A DNA stretch of 64,000 nucleotides, taken from Neobacillus ginsengisoli. Lineage in GTDB: Bacteria; Bacillota; Bacilli; Bacillales_B; DSM-18226. The stretch spans positions 1 to 64,000 of the forward strand of contig NZ_JAUSTW010000013.1 of the NCBI RefSeq assembly GCF_030813055.1. The letters are read 5' to 3'. Shown piece by piece: positions 1-8,538 of the stretch. Within the stretch, counting starts at the first letter, position 1. The number at the start of each line of letters is the position of its first letter. The notes beneath the pieces were generated by a model. It ran no database searches. It was given only the letters and a program-made list of their open reading frames with translations, and had not been told where the DNA came from. The position numbers and the translations under genes are program-made.

Positions 1-89
1 ACTGAGTTTAGATTGGTCTCTATACTCGTATCTTACTGAGGGGCTCTATTTTTTTCAAACCTGATATTTAACAATCTACAGGAATGCTA

Positions 90-183
90 TCCTGCTTCGT
101 TAGCACAAGAAGAAAAAAGAACCGCCACAGAGGTCCGTTCTTTAACTCTTGCCCCCGTTTGTTTAAGTGAAATTTTTCACAAA
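90..183 (+). repeat. Four-hairpin intergenic repeat, left-truncated copy
   Basis: Contains the family hallmarks: a CTGC..CGTTAG left module, a GC-rich centre, then TTTAACTC..GCCCCCG..TTTAAG and the small palindrome GTGAAATTTTTCAC. The rest of bases 1-282 shows no gene. Confidence 0.7.
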
Positions 184-282
184 GTGCGATAACTGTCATG
201 ACAAAATACCATACTAACATTACTAACCAAGATAAATACCTCACTTTAATGCCCTTCCTAACAAAATTATAATAGGTCAGTA

Positions 283-807
283 TTATTTTAGAACATAAAA
301 TGGCACATCAAATATCCACCACAAGCCTAATACTATTGGAACTACCAGAATCCATGCAATGAAAGGTCTTTTGTAATGTAATAACAACATTGGAAACATC
401 ATTACATTGAAAGCTATATCCCACCAAATATTCCATCCATTATGATAGATAAGTACACCTGTAATGTGTGCAATCCCTTCAGTAATTGCATATATGCCAA
501 TCCATAAAACAATCATAAGGACCTGTTTCTTTCTTTCAGAACTCATCCTTCCAAGAAATACGGCAATTGTTACAGGATATTGAATAAGCATTTTTCCTAA
601 TGCAATTAAAGTATGATTTAGTTTAAGACTGTAATCAATAGACCCTCTGGGGTGAAACTCCCACATAGAGTGGTTAAATAATATGAACTGATACAGGAAA
701 TCACCTATTATTAAAAATAAGAGGGTTGAGTAATATTTATTAAAGTCCTTCCAATTTCCAAATTTCCACCCTATAAAAATATATAAGATAAACAGCATTA
801 CATTCAT
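283..807 (-). CDS. CBO0543 family membrane protein
   Basis: 174-residue integral membrane protein with about five to six hydrophobic segments. I place it in the CBO0543 family by the early W-x-x-G-D/N-W-x-x-(W/F) motif near residues 14-20, the NHS-hW motif near 45-49 and the YHNGWN motif near residue 122, which the two other copies in this window (13366-13839 and 35893-36405) share. The function of the family is unknown. It is a single gene flanked by four-hairpin repeats. The three copies are clearly diverged and so are not recent duplicates. Confidence 0.8.
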   Translation of the reverse strand: MNVMLFILYIFIGWKFGNWKDFNKYYSTLLFLIIGDFLYQFILFNHSMWEFHPRGSIDYSLKLNHTLIALGKMLIQYPVTIAVFLGRMSSERKKQVLMIVLWIGIYAITEGIAHITGVLIYHNGWNIWWDIAFNVMMFPMLLLHYKRPFIAWILVVPIVLGLWWIFDVPFYVLK

Positions 808-877
808 TTAGAATAATCCTTTATATTGTTTTTTCTTATTTTTTACATTTATTAACACAAATACTCTTATTGGGGAT

Positions 878-970
878 TTTTATTTAACTAAACTGTCCTT
901 TAGTTTAATAAAAAAGAGGGGCTGCGCAGCAACCCGATTGTTCAACATAAGCCCCCGTTAGCAGAAGAAG
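878..970 (+). repeat. Four-hairpin intergenic repeat
   Basis: Left module AACTAAACTGTCCTTTAGTTT, short GC-rich hairpin GGGGCTGCGCAGCAACCC, then a GCCCCCGTTAG right module. The terminal GTGAAA..TTTCAC palindrome is missing. Confidence 0.6.
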
Positions 971-984
971 GCTTTTCAAATACA

Positions 985-1488
985 TTATGCTGAAACAATT
1001 CCGTTTTTAAATAATTCTGTTAGAGAATTCGCTACTTTAGCTGCACCGTTTGTTAGGATTTCATCGGCTTCGTTGCCAGAATCGTGATATATTTGATAAA
1101 CAGGAGGATTATCGCTATCAAAATTTACGAAATAAGGGTCGCCTGAACCCGTTGGGTCTCCTCCTATACATACATAGCCCTTTTCAATAATGGGAATCCC
1201 AGGGTAATATTCAAAAGATTCCTCAATCATATGTTTAGGTTCAAGAATTTTAACATATTCTATTCCGTCATAATCATCATCAGATTCATATGCTTGCCAA
1301 CCTATTTCCATATGAATAATGGGCAACTCAGAAATTAAATGATAGTACCAGCTTGGTATTTTATCTCCGAACTTTTCCTTCAATAATTCTATTTCTTCAT
1401 TCGTTGCAGTTCTTCCTAATTCATTTCTTTCTGTTTTTCCAGATTTTTCAATAAACTTTTTTGCTTCCTCGAAAATGTATTCTGACAT
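985..1488 (-). CDS. SMI1/KNR4 family (SUKH) protein
   Basis: About 167 residues. The SUKH fold is recognised from the G-x-KIPSWYYHLI segment near residue 40, the acidic DDDYDG stretch and GYVCIGGDPTGSGDPYFVNF near residue 105. SUKH proteins are commonly immunity proteins of polymorphic toxins, but no toxin gene is adjacent, so this would be an orphan immunity gene (inference). ATG at 1488 is preferred over an in-frame GTG at 1500 because the GGGTG sequence lies just upstream of it. A paralogue is at 18338-18811. Confidence 0.8.
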   Translation of the reverse strand: MSEYIFEEAKKFIEKSGKTERNELGRTATNEEIELLKEKFGDKIPSWYYHLISELPIIHMEIGWQAYESDDDYDGIEYVKILEPKHMIEESFEYYPGIPIIEKGYVCIGGDPTGSGDPYFVNFDSDNPPVYQIYHDSGNEADEILTNGAAKVANSLTELFKNGIVSA

Positions 1489-1560
1489 ATTAACACCCAC
1501 TAAGAAAATTTACTTAACAAGACTACATAAATAGTAAAAATTCGCTTTATTAAACAGAAA

Positions 1561-1875
1561 TCCTTCTTGCACTAACCTGCCAGTTAGTTAAACAAAGTTA
1601 ATGAAAAAGGACTGCCGAAAAACAGCCCATTTGTTGTGTAACTAAAGCACTCCGTTAGCCATCCATGCAGCGCAAAAATCAGCGCTGCACCACAGAGAAT
1701 GAAAATGGTTAGGAAGTGTCATACTGATACTGACCTTAATCCAGTCAACCCTAATCCATAGACTTATTAATTAACGCTCTCCTCTTTTTTTTAACGATTG
1801 AGCAGGGTCTTCTTAAGTATTGTCATTTTTCTATTCTTGAAGAAATTTATTTTCATGGTAGTTTAATAAAGAAGT
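1561..1875 (+). repeat. Four-hairpin repeat carrying an IS110-derived insertion
   Basis: The left hairpin and centre module (GGACTGCCG..) occupy 1561-1657. After the CCGTTA of the right module, the sequence switches at 1658 to GCCATCCATGCAGCGC and returns at about 1861 to GTTTAA. The inserted about 203 bp closely matches 2912-3113 and both ends of 24904-25299. Its first hairpin is GCAGCGC/GCGCTGC, a compensated variant of GAAGCGC/GCGCTTC in the 2912 copy. Confidence 0.75.
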
Positions 1876-1881
1876 CTATTC

Positions 1882-2784
1882 TTAATTAGTATTTACAGGC
1901 AGATTATTATTCTGACTTCGAATTCTAAACCCTAAAGCAATTGCAGCTCCAATACAGCTAGAAAGGCACCCTACTACCAAATAAATTGATGGAGTTGATT
2001 CACCAATTAAAACAGAAGCAACCCCTCCAATTACTGGGAATAGAGCTACCATATACCCGCTTTTTGCTCCTCCAATTTTTTCTACAAGTTTTAAATAAAA
2101 TAGCCAAGCCATAAAAGAAGCAATCAAAGTTAAATATAGCAAAGCAGATAAATATGTAACTGTTGTTGGAAGTATAATTTTATTTCCTTGGAACAGTACA
2201 ATTACCCCCATTAATACACCAGCAACTGTAAAACCAATAGCATTTGCATAGATAGGGTTAATCTTTCTATTAGCATTTCTTGCAGAACTTGCATCACCAA
2301 CAGCTGTTAGAATCGTACCTAACAAAGCAATCATGATTCCTTTTAAATCAGTAAGTCCTTGAAAATCATTTAAGTTCGGATAGATTAGGACACATACTCC
2401 AAATACCCCTAGAATTCCCCCAATTAACACGCGAGAATGTAATTTCTCTTTTAAAAAAACACGGAGAGCAATCGGAGTCAATATCACTTTTAACGAAAAG
2501 ATTAAAGTTACAATGGCAGCAGAGCTCAAAATTGTGGCGTAATAAAGGCACAGATAACTTAATGCAAAGTTACATACACCAAAAACTATTATAAACGGGA
2601 AATCTTTTGTACGTGGTCTCCCCTTTGGTTTAAGGAACCACACAAGAACTAAAAATAAAAAAGCTGTCATAACTAAACGATATGATAATGATAATTCCAA
2701 ACTGACGGGTGTTCCTTGAATTTTCACCGCAATAAAATTTAGCCCCCATACCATTAAGCAAAATATGTACATAAAATTTGTCAT
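1882..2784 (-). CDS. DMT superfamily transporter (EamA family)
   Basis: 300 residues with ten predicted membrane helices arranged as two EamA repeats (about residues 1-135 and 150-285). Family exporters move amino acids or other metabolites out of the cell; the substrate cannot be read from sequence. The N-terminal WGLNFIAVK motif is typical. GAGGT lies at a good distance upstream of the ATG. It is monocistronic, with IS110-derived repeats on both sides. Confidence 0.85.
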   Translation of the reverse strand: MTNFMYIFCLMVWGLNFIAVKIQGTPVSLELSLSYRLVMTAFLFLVLVWFLKPKGRPRTKDFPFIIVFGVCNFALSYLCLYYATILSSAAIVTLIFSLKVILTPIALRVFLKEKLHSRVLIGGILGVFGVCVLIYPNLNDFQGLTDLKGIMIALLGTILTAVGDASSARNANRKINPIYANAIGFTVAGVLMGVIVLFQGNKIILPTTVTYLSALLYLTLIASFMAWLFYLKLVEKIGGAKSGYMVALFPVIGGVASVLIGESTPSIYLVVGCLSSCIGAAIALGFRIRSQNNNLPVNTN

Positions 2785-2885
2785 TGCATTACCTCATTCT
2801 ACTGTTTATCTTAATATGTTAATAACTTCTCAAAAAGTAATTATAACAAATTTGAAAGAGTCAATTATCCATGATTTGAACATTT

Positions 2886-3122
2886 TCTTCTTCCACTAAA
2901 CTGCCCCGTTAGCCATCCATGAAGCGCAAAATCAGCGCTTCACCACAGAGAATGAAAATGGTAAGGAAGTGTCAATACTGATACTGACCTTAATCCAGTC
3001 AACCAGTTCATAGACTTATTAATTAACGCTCTCCTCTTTTTTTTAACGATTGAGCAGGGTCTTCTTAAGTATTGTCATTTTACTAATCTTGAGGAAACTT
3101 ATTTTCATGGTAGCTAAAGAAG
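2886..3122 (+). repeat. Second IS110-derived short insertion in a four-hairpin repeat
   Basis: The left module CACTAAACTGCCCCGTTA is interrupted at 2912 by the same insertion as at 1658, ending TTTTCATGGTAG at 3113. The insertion lacks the transposase sequence seen in the 24904 copy, so it is an internally deleted, MITE-like derivative. Confidence 0.75.
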
Positions 3123-3130
3123 AAACTAGC

Positions 3131-3565
3131 TCAATACTCAACAATATTAAGCCATTGACCATCGGGACCAATTGTTATATGAGCAACCTTATTTAATTCA
3201 AACATTTTGTATATGTCCAAATTCTTCTTGGTTATTTTACTCAATTGTTCTGATACATCAGTCTCGGAAAAAATGAGATAGTCCATTGTAGTAGACCTTA
3301 AATAAAATTCGTAAATAAATCGTTTTTGACTGTCTTTTATATAACCCAAATAACCTATTTCCCTTGGAAAAACACGTGGTAACGGGAATTTATTAACTTC
3401 AATAAAGTCATTTGAAATTTCATTTAATAGGTCTTGTTCATATTCAGGAATAATCGCATAGATATAACAATCTTGCTTGTAAAAGCTATTGATTATGCTA
3501 ACAAACTCTTGTTCATCAATTTCTTCATCGAGTAATATTTCCTGTTTTTTCGGAATGCTTCTCAA
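3131..3565 (-). CDS. Hypothetical protein, 144 aa
   Basis: I do not recognise this family. The protein is soluble and acidic, with alternating predicted strands and helices and no signal peptide or membrane segment. The start chosen is a TTG at 3565 behind AGAGGTG. An upstream in-frame TTG at 3598 overlaps a TATAAT sequence that looks like the -10 box of the gene's own promoter. Size, isolation and neighbours resemble orphan immunity-type genes of this region, but that is only a guess. Confidence 0.55.
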   Translation of the reverse strand: MRSIPKKQEILLDEEIDEQEFVSIINSFYKQDCYIYAIIPEYEQDLLNEISNDFIEVNKFPLPRVFPREIGYLGYIKDSQKRFIYEFYLRSTTMDYLIFSETDVSEQLSKITKKNLDIYKMFELNKVAHITIGPDGQWLNIVEY

Positions 3566-3616
3566 AGCCCAATCACCTCTTTTTTTATGATTATACAATT
3601 AGACTGAAGATGTTTC

Positions 3617-3696
3617 CTTCTTCAAGTAACCTGCCACGTTACTTGAAGAAGAAAAAGCATTACCGTTGTTCCAGTAATGCCCCCGTTAATTAAACA
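3617..3696 (+). repeat. Four-hairpin repeat with perfect 14-bp left stem
   Basis: The left module is a perfect inverted repeat: CTTCTTCAAGTAAC at 3617-3630 and GTTACTTGAAGAAG at 3638-3651, loop CTGCCAC. A second hairpin (GCATTACcgttgttccaGTAATGC) follows, then a CCCCCGTTAATTAA right module. It is the clearest copy for the stem of module 1. Confidence 0.75.
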
Positions 3697-3741
3697 AGTC
3701 TCCAGTACCCAATAAGTAGTGGAGAAATGTTCAGTTCAATT

Positions 3742-4014
3742 TTACAGGAACATAAAAACGAAATACGCGATAATCCATAGCATCGGAGCTATATTGATGA
3801 TCATAGCAAACCGTTTCTTTTTTACACGGAAGTACCAAGATAAAATAGAACACACAATCACAGCAACTGGGTATAAAGAAATGGACAGAACAAAAGAAAC
3901 ATTATATAGATTCACACCATTATCAAAGCTCATAAAAGATAATCCCCAAATTAAAAACCATGGAATCAAAGAAAGCAAATATAGGATCTGGCTAATAATT
4001 AGATAAGTTTTCAT
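3742..4014 (-). CDS. Small three-helix membrane protein, unknown function
   Basis: 90 residues with three hydrophobic segments (about 4-26, 36-58 and 68-88) and a basic loop RVKKKR before the third. ATG at 4014 is chosen because GGAGGGGG precedes it; the longer form begins upstream of this ribosome binding site. An overlapping + strand frame (3719-4006) has no such features and is taken as a shadow. The family is not recognised. Confidence 0.55.
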   Translation of the reverse strand: MKTYLIISQILYLLSLIPWFLIWGLSFMSFDNGVNLYNVSFVLSISLYPVAVIVCSILSWYFRVKKKRFAMIINIAPMLWIIAYFVFMFL

Positions 4015-4261
4015 TAATCCCCCTCCAACCATATTTTAGCATATTAATTTTACAATTATATCCATTGTTAAATGATAAATATAAAATCAGGTTTATAGTC
4101 TTAAATAAACTCGAAGAAATTCGACATTGATTTGGGAATCACGATTAAATAAAAAGTCCAAACCTTAAATATCCTGTAAAGCTGTATTAGTTGTTTACAA
4201 AATAATAAATAGCTTAGAATTTTGCTCTAAGCCATTTGTCTTAATAACAATGTTTTTTTCA

Positions 4262-4306
4262 GTAAAGCACCCTTTACTTGAAGTGAAACATTTCACAATA
4301 CACTAT
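4262..4306 (+). repeat. Partial four-hairpin repeat (right half only)
   Basis: Only AAAGCACCCTTTACTTGAAGTGAAACATTTCAC of the right module remains. The rest of the 4015-4415 gap holds a hairpin GCTTAGA..TCTAAGC near 4209-4232 and no gene. Confidence 0.55.
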
Positions 4307-4415
4307 ACACTAGACAGCGTTTTTTTTGGCTTCATATGAATGAATTATAATCAGTATTTACTAAAAATTGGTATAATTAATTGTATTCAAATGAATTATA
4401 AGGAGAGACAAAGAA

Positions 4416-4775
4416 ATGACAGAAACAAAATTAAATCACGGTATTATTATTTTATTAGAGTTTTATCCATCTTGGTTAGCTTTACCTCGTGAAAAAAGAA
4501 GAGAACTAGCAGGTAATTTTTATTCAATAATTGAAAAATACAACAAATATGTTAAGGTGAAATTTTTTGATGCTGATGCTTTTGGAGATGGTACCTATAC
4601 CGATTTTATTTTTTGTGAGACAGAAGATTTAAAAATGTATCATTTTATGTGGGAAGAAGTCCGCGATACATATGCATATTCTAATGGTTACTTTAAAATT
4701 AAAAAAGTTATTATGGGTGTCCAAAATGCATATCAAAAATTTGAAGAAGAAGTTTTGAAAATGGAATCTGAATAA
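4416..4775 (+). CDS. Darcynin-like protein
   Basis: 119-residue soluble protein resembling the darcynin family: HGIIILLEFYPSWLALPREKRR at the N-terminus and VKFFDADAFGDGTYTDFIFCE in the middle, suggesting a ferredoxin-like small fold. The biochemical role is unknown. AGGAGAG lies 8-10 bases upstream of the ATG. It is one of the few + strand genes in the first 20 kb and stands alone. The family call rests on remembered sequence resemblance. Confidence 0.6.
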   Translation: MTETKLNHGIIILLEFYPSWLALPREKRRELAGNFYSIIEKYNKYVKVKFFDADAFGDGTYTDFIFCETEDLKMYHFMWEEVRDTYAYSNGYFKIKKVIMGVQNAYQKFEEEVLKMESE

Positions 4776-4825
4776 AAATAAAATCTAGCTATAAAAAAGG
4801 GATGAAATGTTTTAATCCTTTTCTG

Positions 4826-4912
4826 TTGCTAAACTACCACAATAGTTGAACAAGAAGCGATTGCCCTTGTTCAACAATCGCACCCGATAGTTTAAGTGTA
4901 ATACTTCACAAA
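4826..4912 (+). repeat. Four-hairpin intergenic repeat
   Basis: Module 1 CTAAACTACCACAATAGTTGAACAAG, centre GCGATTGcccttgttcaaCAATCGC, then CACCCGATAGTTTAAGTG and a TTCACAAAT end. Confidence 0.65.
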
Positions 4913-4950
4913 TTCCTCCAAAATAAATAAAAATGTCACAGGAAGGTGTA

Positions 4951-5436
4951 TTATTCATTAACGTCACCATTAGTATTAATCAAGAACGTCTCCCCATTTT
5001 CATCAAATGCATGCTTAAAATCAAATGCAAAAGGAGTCGGACCATACTGAATATAATGGTTGTATCTCCTGAATGCCTCCTCCCATGAGACATCCCTCAC
5101 CATTTCTGTCCACCAAACTACATAAGATAGGTGTTTATCTGGATAAGATTCTATCCATCTGCTTCTATCTCGTAATGCTTGCATATGCTTTCCTGAATAA
5201 GTAAAGCGATATAAGGATTGAAGGCTTCTCCATACAGTTAGTGTAAGAATAGGAGAACCCTTTCCTTTTACGGTTTCTTCAGGGAAAGGGACTCCTTCAG
5301 GTGAAAACGCCTCTATAAGTCCTGATTTAGTTGCTTGACGATATACTTCATTTCCCACTTGAAAAAATTCACGAGAGGCTGGGTGGTCATAGGGGTGGTT
5401 TAGCCTACCAACAGTATAGATTGAAACTAATGCCAT
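4951..5436 (-). CDS. DUF3291 domain-containing protein
   Basis: 161-residue cytosolic protein matching DUF3291 by the pattern SIYTVGRLNHP at the start, LTVWRSLQSLYRFTYSGKHMQALR near residue 70-95, and YVVWWTEM near 105. Related proteins show a ferredoxin-like fold resembling heme-degrading or monooxygenase-type barrels; the function is unknown. GGAGGG precedes the ATG. Monocistronic. Confidence 0.7.
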   Translation of the reverse strand: MALVSIYTVGRLNHPYDHPASREFFQVGNEVYRQATKSGLIEAFSPEGVPFPEETVKGKGSPILTLTVWRSLQSLYRFTYSGKHMQALRDRSRWIESYPDKHLSYVVWWTEMVRDVSWEEAFRRYNHYIQYGPTPFAFDFKHAFDENGETFLINTNGDVNE

Positions 5437-5495
5437 AAATAGCCCTCCATCTATAGTCTTTTCCTAAGATATATTCAAGTAAAAATGTGGAAATT

Positions 5496-5588
5496 CCTTC
5501 TTCAGCAAACCTGCTTCTTTATTTCAACAAGAAAGAGCTGCCACTATGACAGCTCAGACCTTAAACTCAAGCACTTGTTAATTGAAGA
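5496..5588 (+). repeat. Four-hairpin intergenic repeat
   Basis: CCTTCTTCAGCAAACCTGC left module, centre GAGCTGCCACTATGACAGCTC, right CTTAAACTCAAGCACTTGTTAATTGAAG; the terminal palindrome is absent. Confidence 0.65.
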
Positions 5589-5718
5589 ATATGATTTGTT
5601 CCCCTTGTCATCTCTATTTACTAACTTTACTGTTAAATGTTCAGGTTGGTTTAGGTAACTGAATTTGAGGAAAAAGTTCATTCATAAGTTCTTCAAGCTT
5701 TCCTAATAAATTAGTAAA

Positions 5719-6543
5719 TTAAGTATTAAATAATGTTCCATTTAGTGCTTCAATATACCTTTTTGCTGACCTTTGAACCACCAAATCTGCATCTTCTCTA
5801 ATAATCAGATTAAATGCGTCATATAATCGATTAAATGTAAAATCATTTACCCTATCTGCAATTCTTTCAACTGTTACACTGGGCAGAGGAATGAAGTTAG
5901 GATAACTATACATAAAACTCACCCACTTACGATCAGCCGCCACGCGTACTATATCTCCACTCAATAAAATTCCATTATGACTGCTTCCATTTTTCCACTC
6001 TAAAACAGTACCGCCTTTATAATGTCCTCCAATTCTTTGAAGGATAAGACCTTCCTTCAATTCTAGAGATTCTCCAGACCAAAAAATAATTTTCTCGCTG
6101 GTTCTAGTCACCCATTCTTTATCATCTTCATGTATGTAAATTGGAGCATCGAATGTTTCAGCCCATTCTACTTTACTAGAGTAATAATGGGGATGTGATA
6201 AAGCAATAGCATCAATTCCGCCTAATTTATTAATATGTGAAATGGTTGATTGATCAATAAATGTAATACAATCCCACAATAAGTTGTAATTTTTATCTTG
6301 TACAAGATAAGCTGTCTGTCCGATTCCAAAACTTGGATTAGTCTTTATGCTATGTAATCCTTCTTCCTGGAGCTTAATGATATTACTATATGTACCCACC
6401 TCTATCAGCTTTTCTAATGTGGTCCACACCTGACCTTTGAAACTAACAAATTGTCTTTCTTCCTCGCAAATCAAACATTGTTTTGGTGCTTCGATTGAAC
6501 TCTCATACTGAACTCCACAAGTTTCACAAATAAAGTTTTTCAA
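5719..6543 (-). CDS. MBL-fold metallohydrolase with N-terminal zinc ribbon
   Basis: 274 residues. Residues 4-26 hold two cysteine pairs (CETC and CLIC), a rubredoxin-like zinc ribbon. The rest is a metallo-beta-lactamase fold with SHPHYYSS near residue 151 in place of HxHxDH, so the metal site is partly altered, plus a GHYKGGT segment near 198-204 and LSGDIV near 218. The start is TTG behind AAAGGAGAG. Reading through the TAA stop continues in frame for 25 codons to 5641, ending QIQLPKPT, which may be a lost native C-terminus. The substrate is unknown. Confidence 0.7.
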   Translation of the reverse strand: MKNFICETCGVQYESSIEAPKQCLICEEERQFVSFKGQVWTTLEKLIEVGTYSNIIKLQEEGLHSIKTNPSFGIGQTAYLVQDKNYNLLWDCITFIDQSTISHINKLGGIDAIALSHPHYYSSKVEWAETFDAPIYIHEDDKEWVTRTSEKIIFWSGESLELKEGLILQRIGGHYKGGTVLEWKNGSSHNGILLSGDIVRVAADRKWVSFMYSYPNFIPLPSVTVERIADRVNDFTFNRLYDAFNLIIREDADLVVQRSAKRYIEALNGTLFNT

Positions 6544-7171
6544 AAAATATCTCTCCTTTACTTATTCACTTCCTATTTACTCTCTTTTAAAATTCACCTA
6601 ACAATCCAATAATCCTTCTTCAAGTAAACTGCTTCGTTAGTTTAAGTATAATCCTTCACAATCTTTCGATCATTAGACCTTTGCGATTTAGCCCTTTTAA
6701 TACTTAACTCTCTACAAATGACTTAATCCGAAGATATTCCGTTATGTTAGGTACCTATATTTCACACACCTTATTAGATATGACTCCTCTTGAAAATAAA
6801 AAGCCTTCTGTAAGAAGGCGTTAGTTTGTGATGGTGAATCAAAGGATATACTGTTACCTTTTTCCTGCACTTATTTTTTGGTTTCGAACCTCCAACTTTC
6901 TTATTTATTTACCTTCTAGGTGGCCAAGGTTTAGGTGGTTTTTTGGAGATGCTGCTGGTCTCTGTTATCAAACTGTTCTTTTCTATTAACTAAACTGTAA
7001 ACAAGCCATGATATAGTATAGCTGTATCCCTAGTAGAAGACCGGCTCCTTACTAATAGGAAAGCCGGGCTTTTTTAAACGGTCAGACAGAACAGCACCCC
7101 TACTGATGACCTTTACTAGAAGCCAATTTGAATAGTAAAGGAAAATATCAATAGAAAGAGGAATATGTAAA
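6544..7171. other. 628-bp gap: right-half repeat, two terminator-like hairpins
   Basis: A partial four-hairpin repeat lies at about 6611-6663. GCCTTCTgtaAGAAGGC at 6803-6819 followed by a T-run on the minus strand looks like a minus-strand terminator. A minus-strand frame ending near 6911 encodes a short peptide with the tail KKPPKPWPPRR but has no clear start. A + strand terminator-like GC hairpin with T-run is at about 7041-7076. Confidence 0.4.
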
Positions 7172-7813
7172 ATGGATTTTTGCACAAATTGTGGTGAAAA
7201 GTTAAATGAATCTAGTCGATTCTGCAGTAATTGCGATTCAATGGTGGCACTAGCTAAGAAAAACATTACCTCGGCTCCAAAAACGCGCATTGAAAAAAGG
7301 AAAGTTCGTTCGAAAACAATAGTATTAAGGAATAAGAGATTAGTGGTAGGGGTTGGATCAATTATTGGTTTGTTGTTCGTTTTAAGTGTTGCTTACTTAA
7401 TCATTAAAGATTTTAATAAGCATGAACCTAAAACAGATGTAGCAGCTACAAAAACGATGGATCAATCTAAAAATAATAATTTGGAAAATAATATAGATCC
7501 AAATAATGGTAAAAATTCAACAGAAAAAAATATCAGGGAAAGTTCAAATCTTTCCTCTTCAGATAATATTTTGCCTGATAGTGATAAGAGGGCTCTGAGT
7601 GAAGAAGACATTGCTACTCTTACAAAAGGGCAACTGCATTTAGCTAGAAATGAGATCTACGCACGTCATGGGTATGTATTTAAATCGGCGGATTTGCAAA
7701 AATATTTTTCAAGTAAATCATGGTATAATGCAGACCCTTCCTATAATAGCTCTTTAAATGAAGTAGAAAAAGAGAATGTAAAGCTCTTAAAGGCGAGAGA
7801 GGATCGTCTTTAA
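7172..7813 (+). CDS. Zinc-ribbon and YARHG domain membrane protein
   Basis: 213 residues. An N-terminal zinc ribbon (CTNC near residue 4, CSNC near 18) is followed by a basic stretch, one transmembrane helix (about 64-86), a low-complexity N/S/D-rich linker, and a C-terminal YARHG domain (about 155-210; NEIYARHGYVFKSADLQKYF). The YARHG domain is extracytoplasmic and often linked to cell-wall sensing or binding. Orientation predicts ribbon inside, YARHG outside. AGAGGA precedes the ATG. Confidence 0.8.
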   Translation: MDFCTNCGEKLNESSRFCSNCDSMVALAKKNITSAPKTRIEKRKVRSKTIVLRNKRLVVGVGSIIGLLFVLSVAYLIIKDFNKHEPKTDVAATKTMDQSKNNNLENNIDPNNGKNSTEKNIRESSNLSSSDNILPDSDKRALSEEDIATLTKGQLHLARNEIYARHGYVFKSADLQKYFSSKSWYNADPSYNSSLNEVEKENVKLLKAREDRL

Positions 7814-7876
7814 AGGGCACCTTTTAATCTTAGGAATCGCAAATCGCGGTTCCGTTTTTGCGTTGGAGATAAGGTC

Positions 7877-7975
7877 TTTTGTTCAACTATTCTGCCCGTT
7901 AGCTTAACAAGAAAAAAGGATCGCCGCAGCAATCCACCGTTCTTTAACTCTTGCACCCGTTACTTTAATAAGAAA
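7877..7975 (+). repeat. Four-hairpin intergenic repeat
   Basis: Left GTTCAACTATTCTGCCCGTTAGC, centre GGATCGCCGCAGCAATCC, right CTTTAACTCTTGCACCCGTTAC; it ends in TTTAATAAG instead of the usual palindrome. Confidence 0.65.
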
Positions 7976-8286
7976 AATGAATAGGTGCAAATTTCCTTGC
8001 TTTATTATCCTTTTTAGATACAAACGTCAATTTGTTTTTATTCTATTCCCCCTAAACTTTTAAAAATTTTATATCTAATAACAATCGCCGTAACTATGTT
8101 GTACAAGCATTCATAGAATGAATATGTGAAAGGAGATGATTTATTTCGGATTTAGTCAAATTGTTTAGCAGATTCTGGACATCTTTCACTAGCAGCTTTT
8201 AGATATTTTGAGGCAGCTAAAACAATTGGGAAAGGGAATGGAGAGAAGAAGAAGATTAAGATTTTCTTATAATGGAGTTTATGCAG

Positions 8287-8455
8287 TTATTGCACCTTAT
8301 AAGAAGATGTTGGTTCATGACGCTTTACTGTTTCAACTATTTCTTCAACATACTGTGTATTTAAACAAATCGGGAACGCATCCACGTTAGCAAAACTCTT
8401 AAACAAACCGTATGTATGAAAGCTTTACCCAAAATGGATGGGCTCCATTTAATCT
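8287..8455 (-). pseudogene. Relic of a YtsJ-type malic enzyme (middle fragment)
   Basis: On the minus strand, 8391 to 8287 reads ANVDAFPICLNTQYVEEIVETVKRHEPT before a stop. This matches the conserved VDAFPICLDTxDxEEIxxTVKxIAPTFGG stretch of short bacterial malic enzymes. Just upstream, LFKSF continues in frame, and a GKA piece appears in another frame, so the copy is frameshifted. It is unrelated in frame to the intact long-type enzyme next door. A C-terminal relic of the same enzyme type is at 11451-11727. Confidence 0.6.
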
Positions 8456-8465
8456 AGTTAAATAC

Positions 8466-8529
8466 AAAAATGCCTGTCACTGCCTGGAATACCGAAAGTT
8501 CGACAATTACCAGGAGTACAGGCATTTTA
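8466..8529. terminator. Bidirectional-looking terminator
   Basis: AAAATGCCTGT near 8467 and ACAGGCATTTT at 8518-8528 are perfect inverted arms, extended inward by CTGCCTGG/CCAGG. It lies just past the malic enzyme stop. Confidence 0.7.
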
Positions 8530-8538
8530 TTTTACTAT

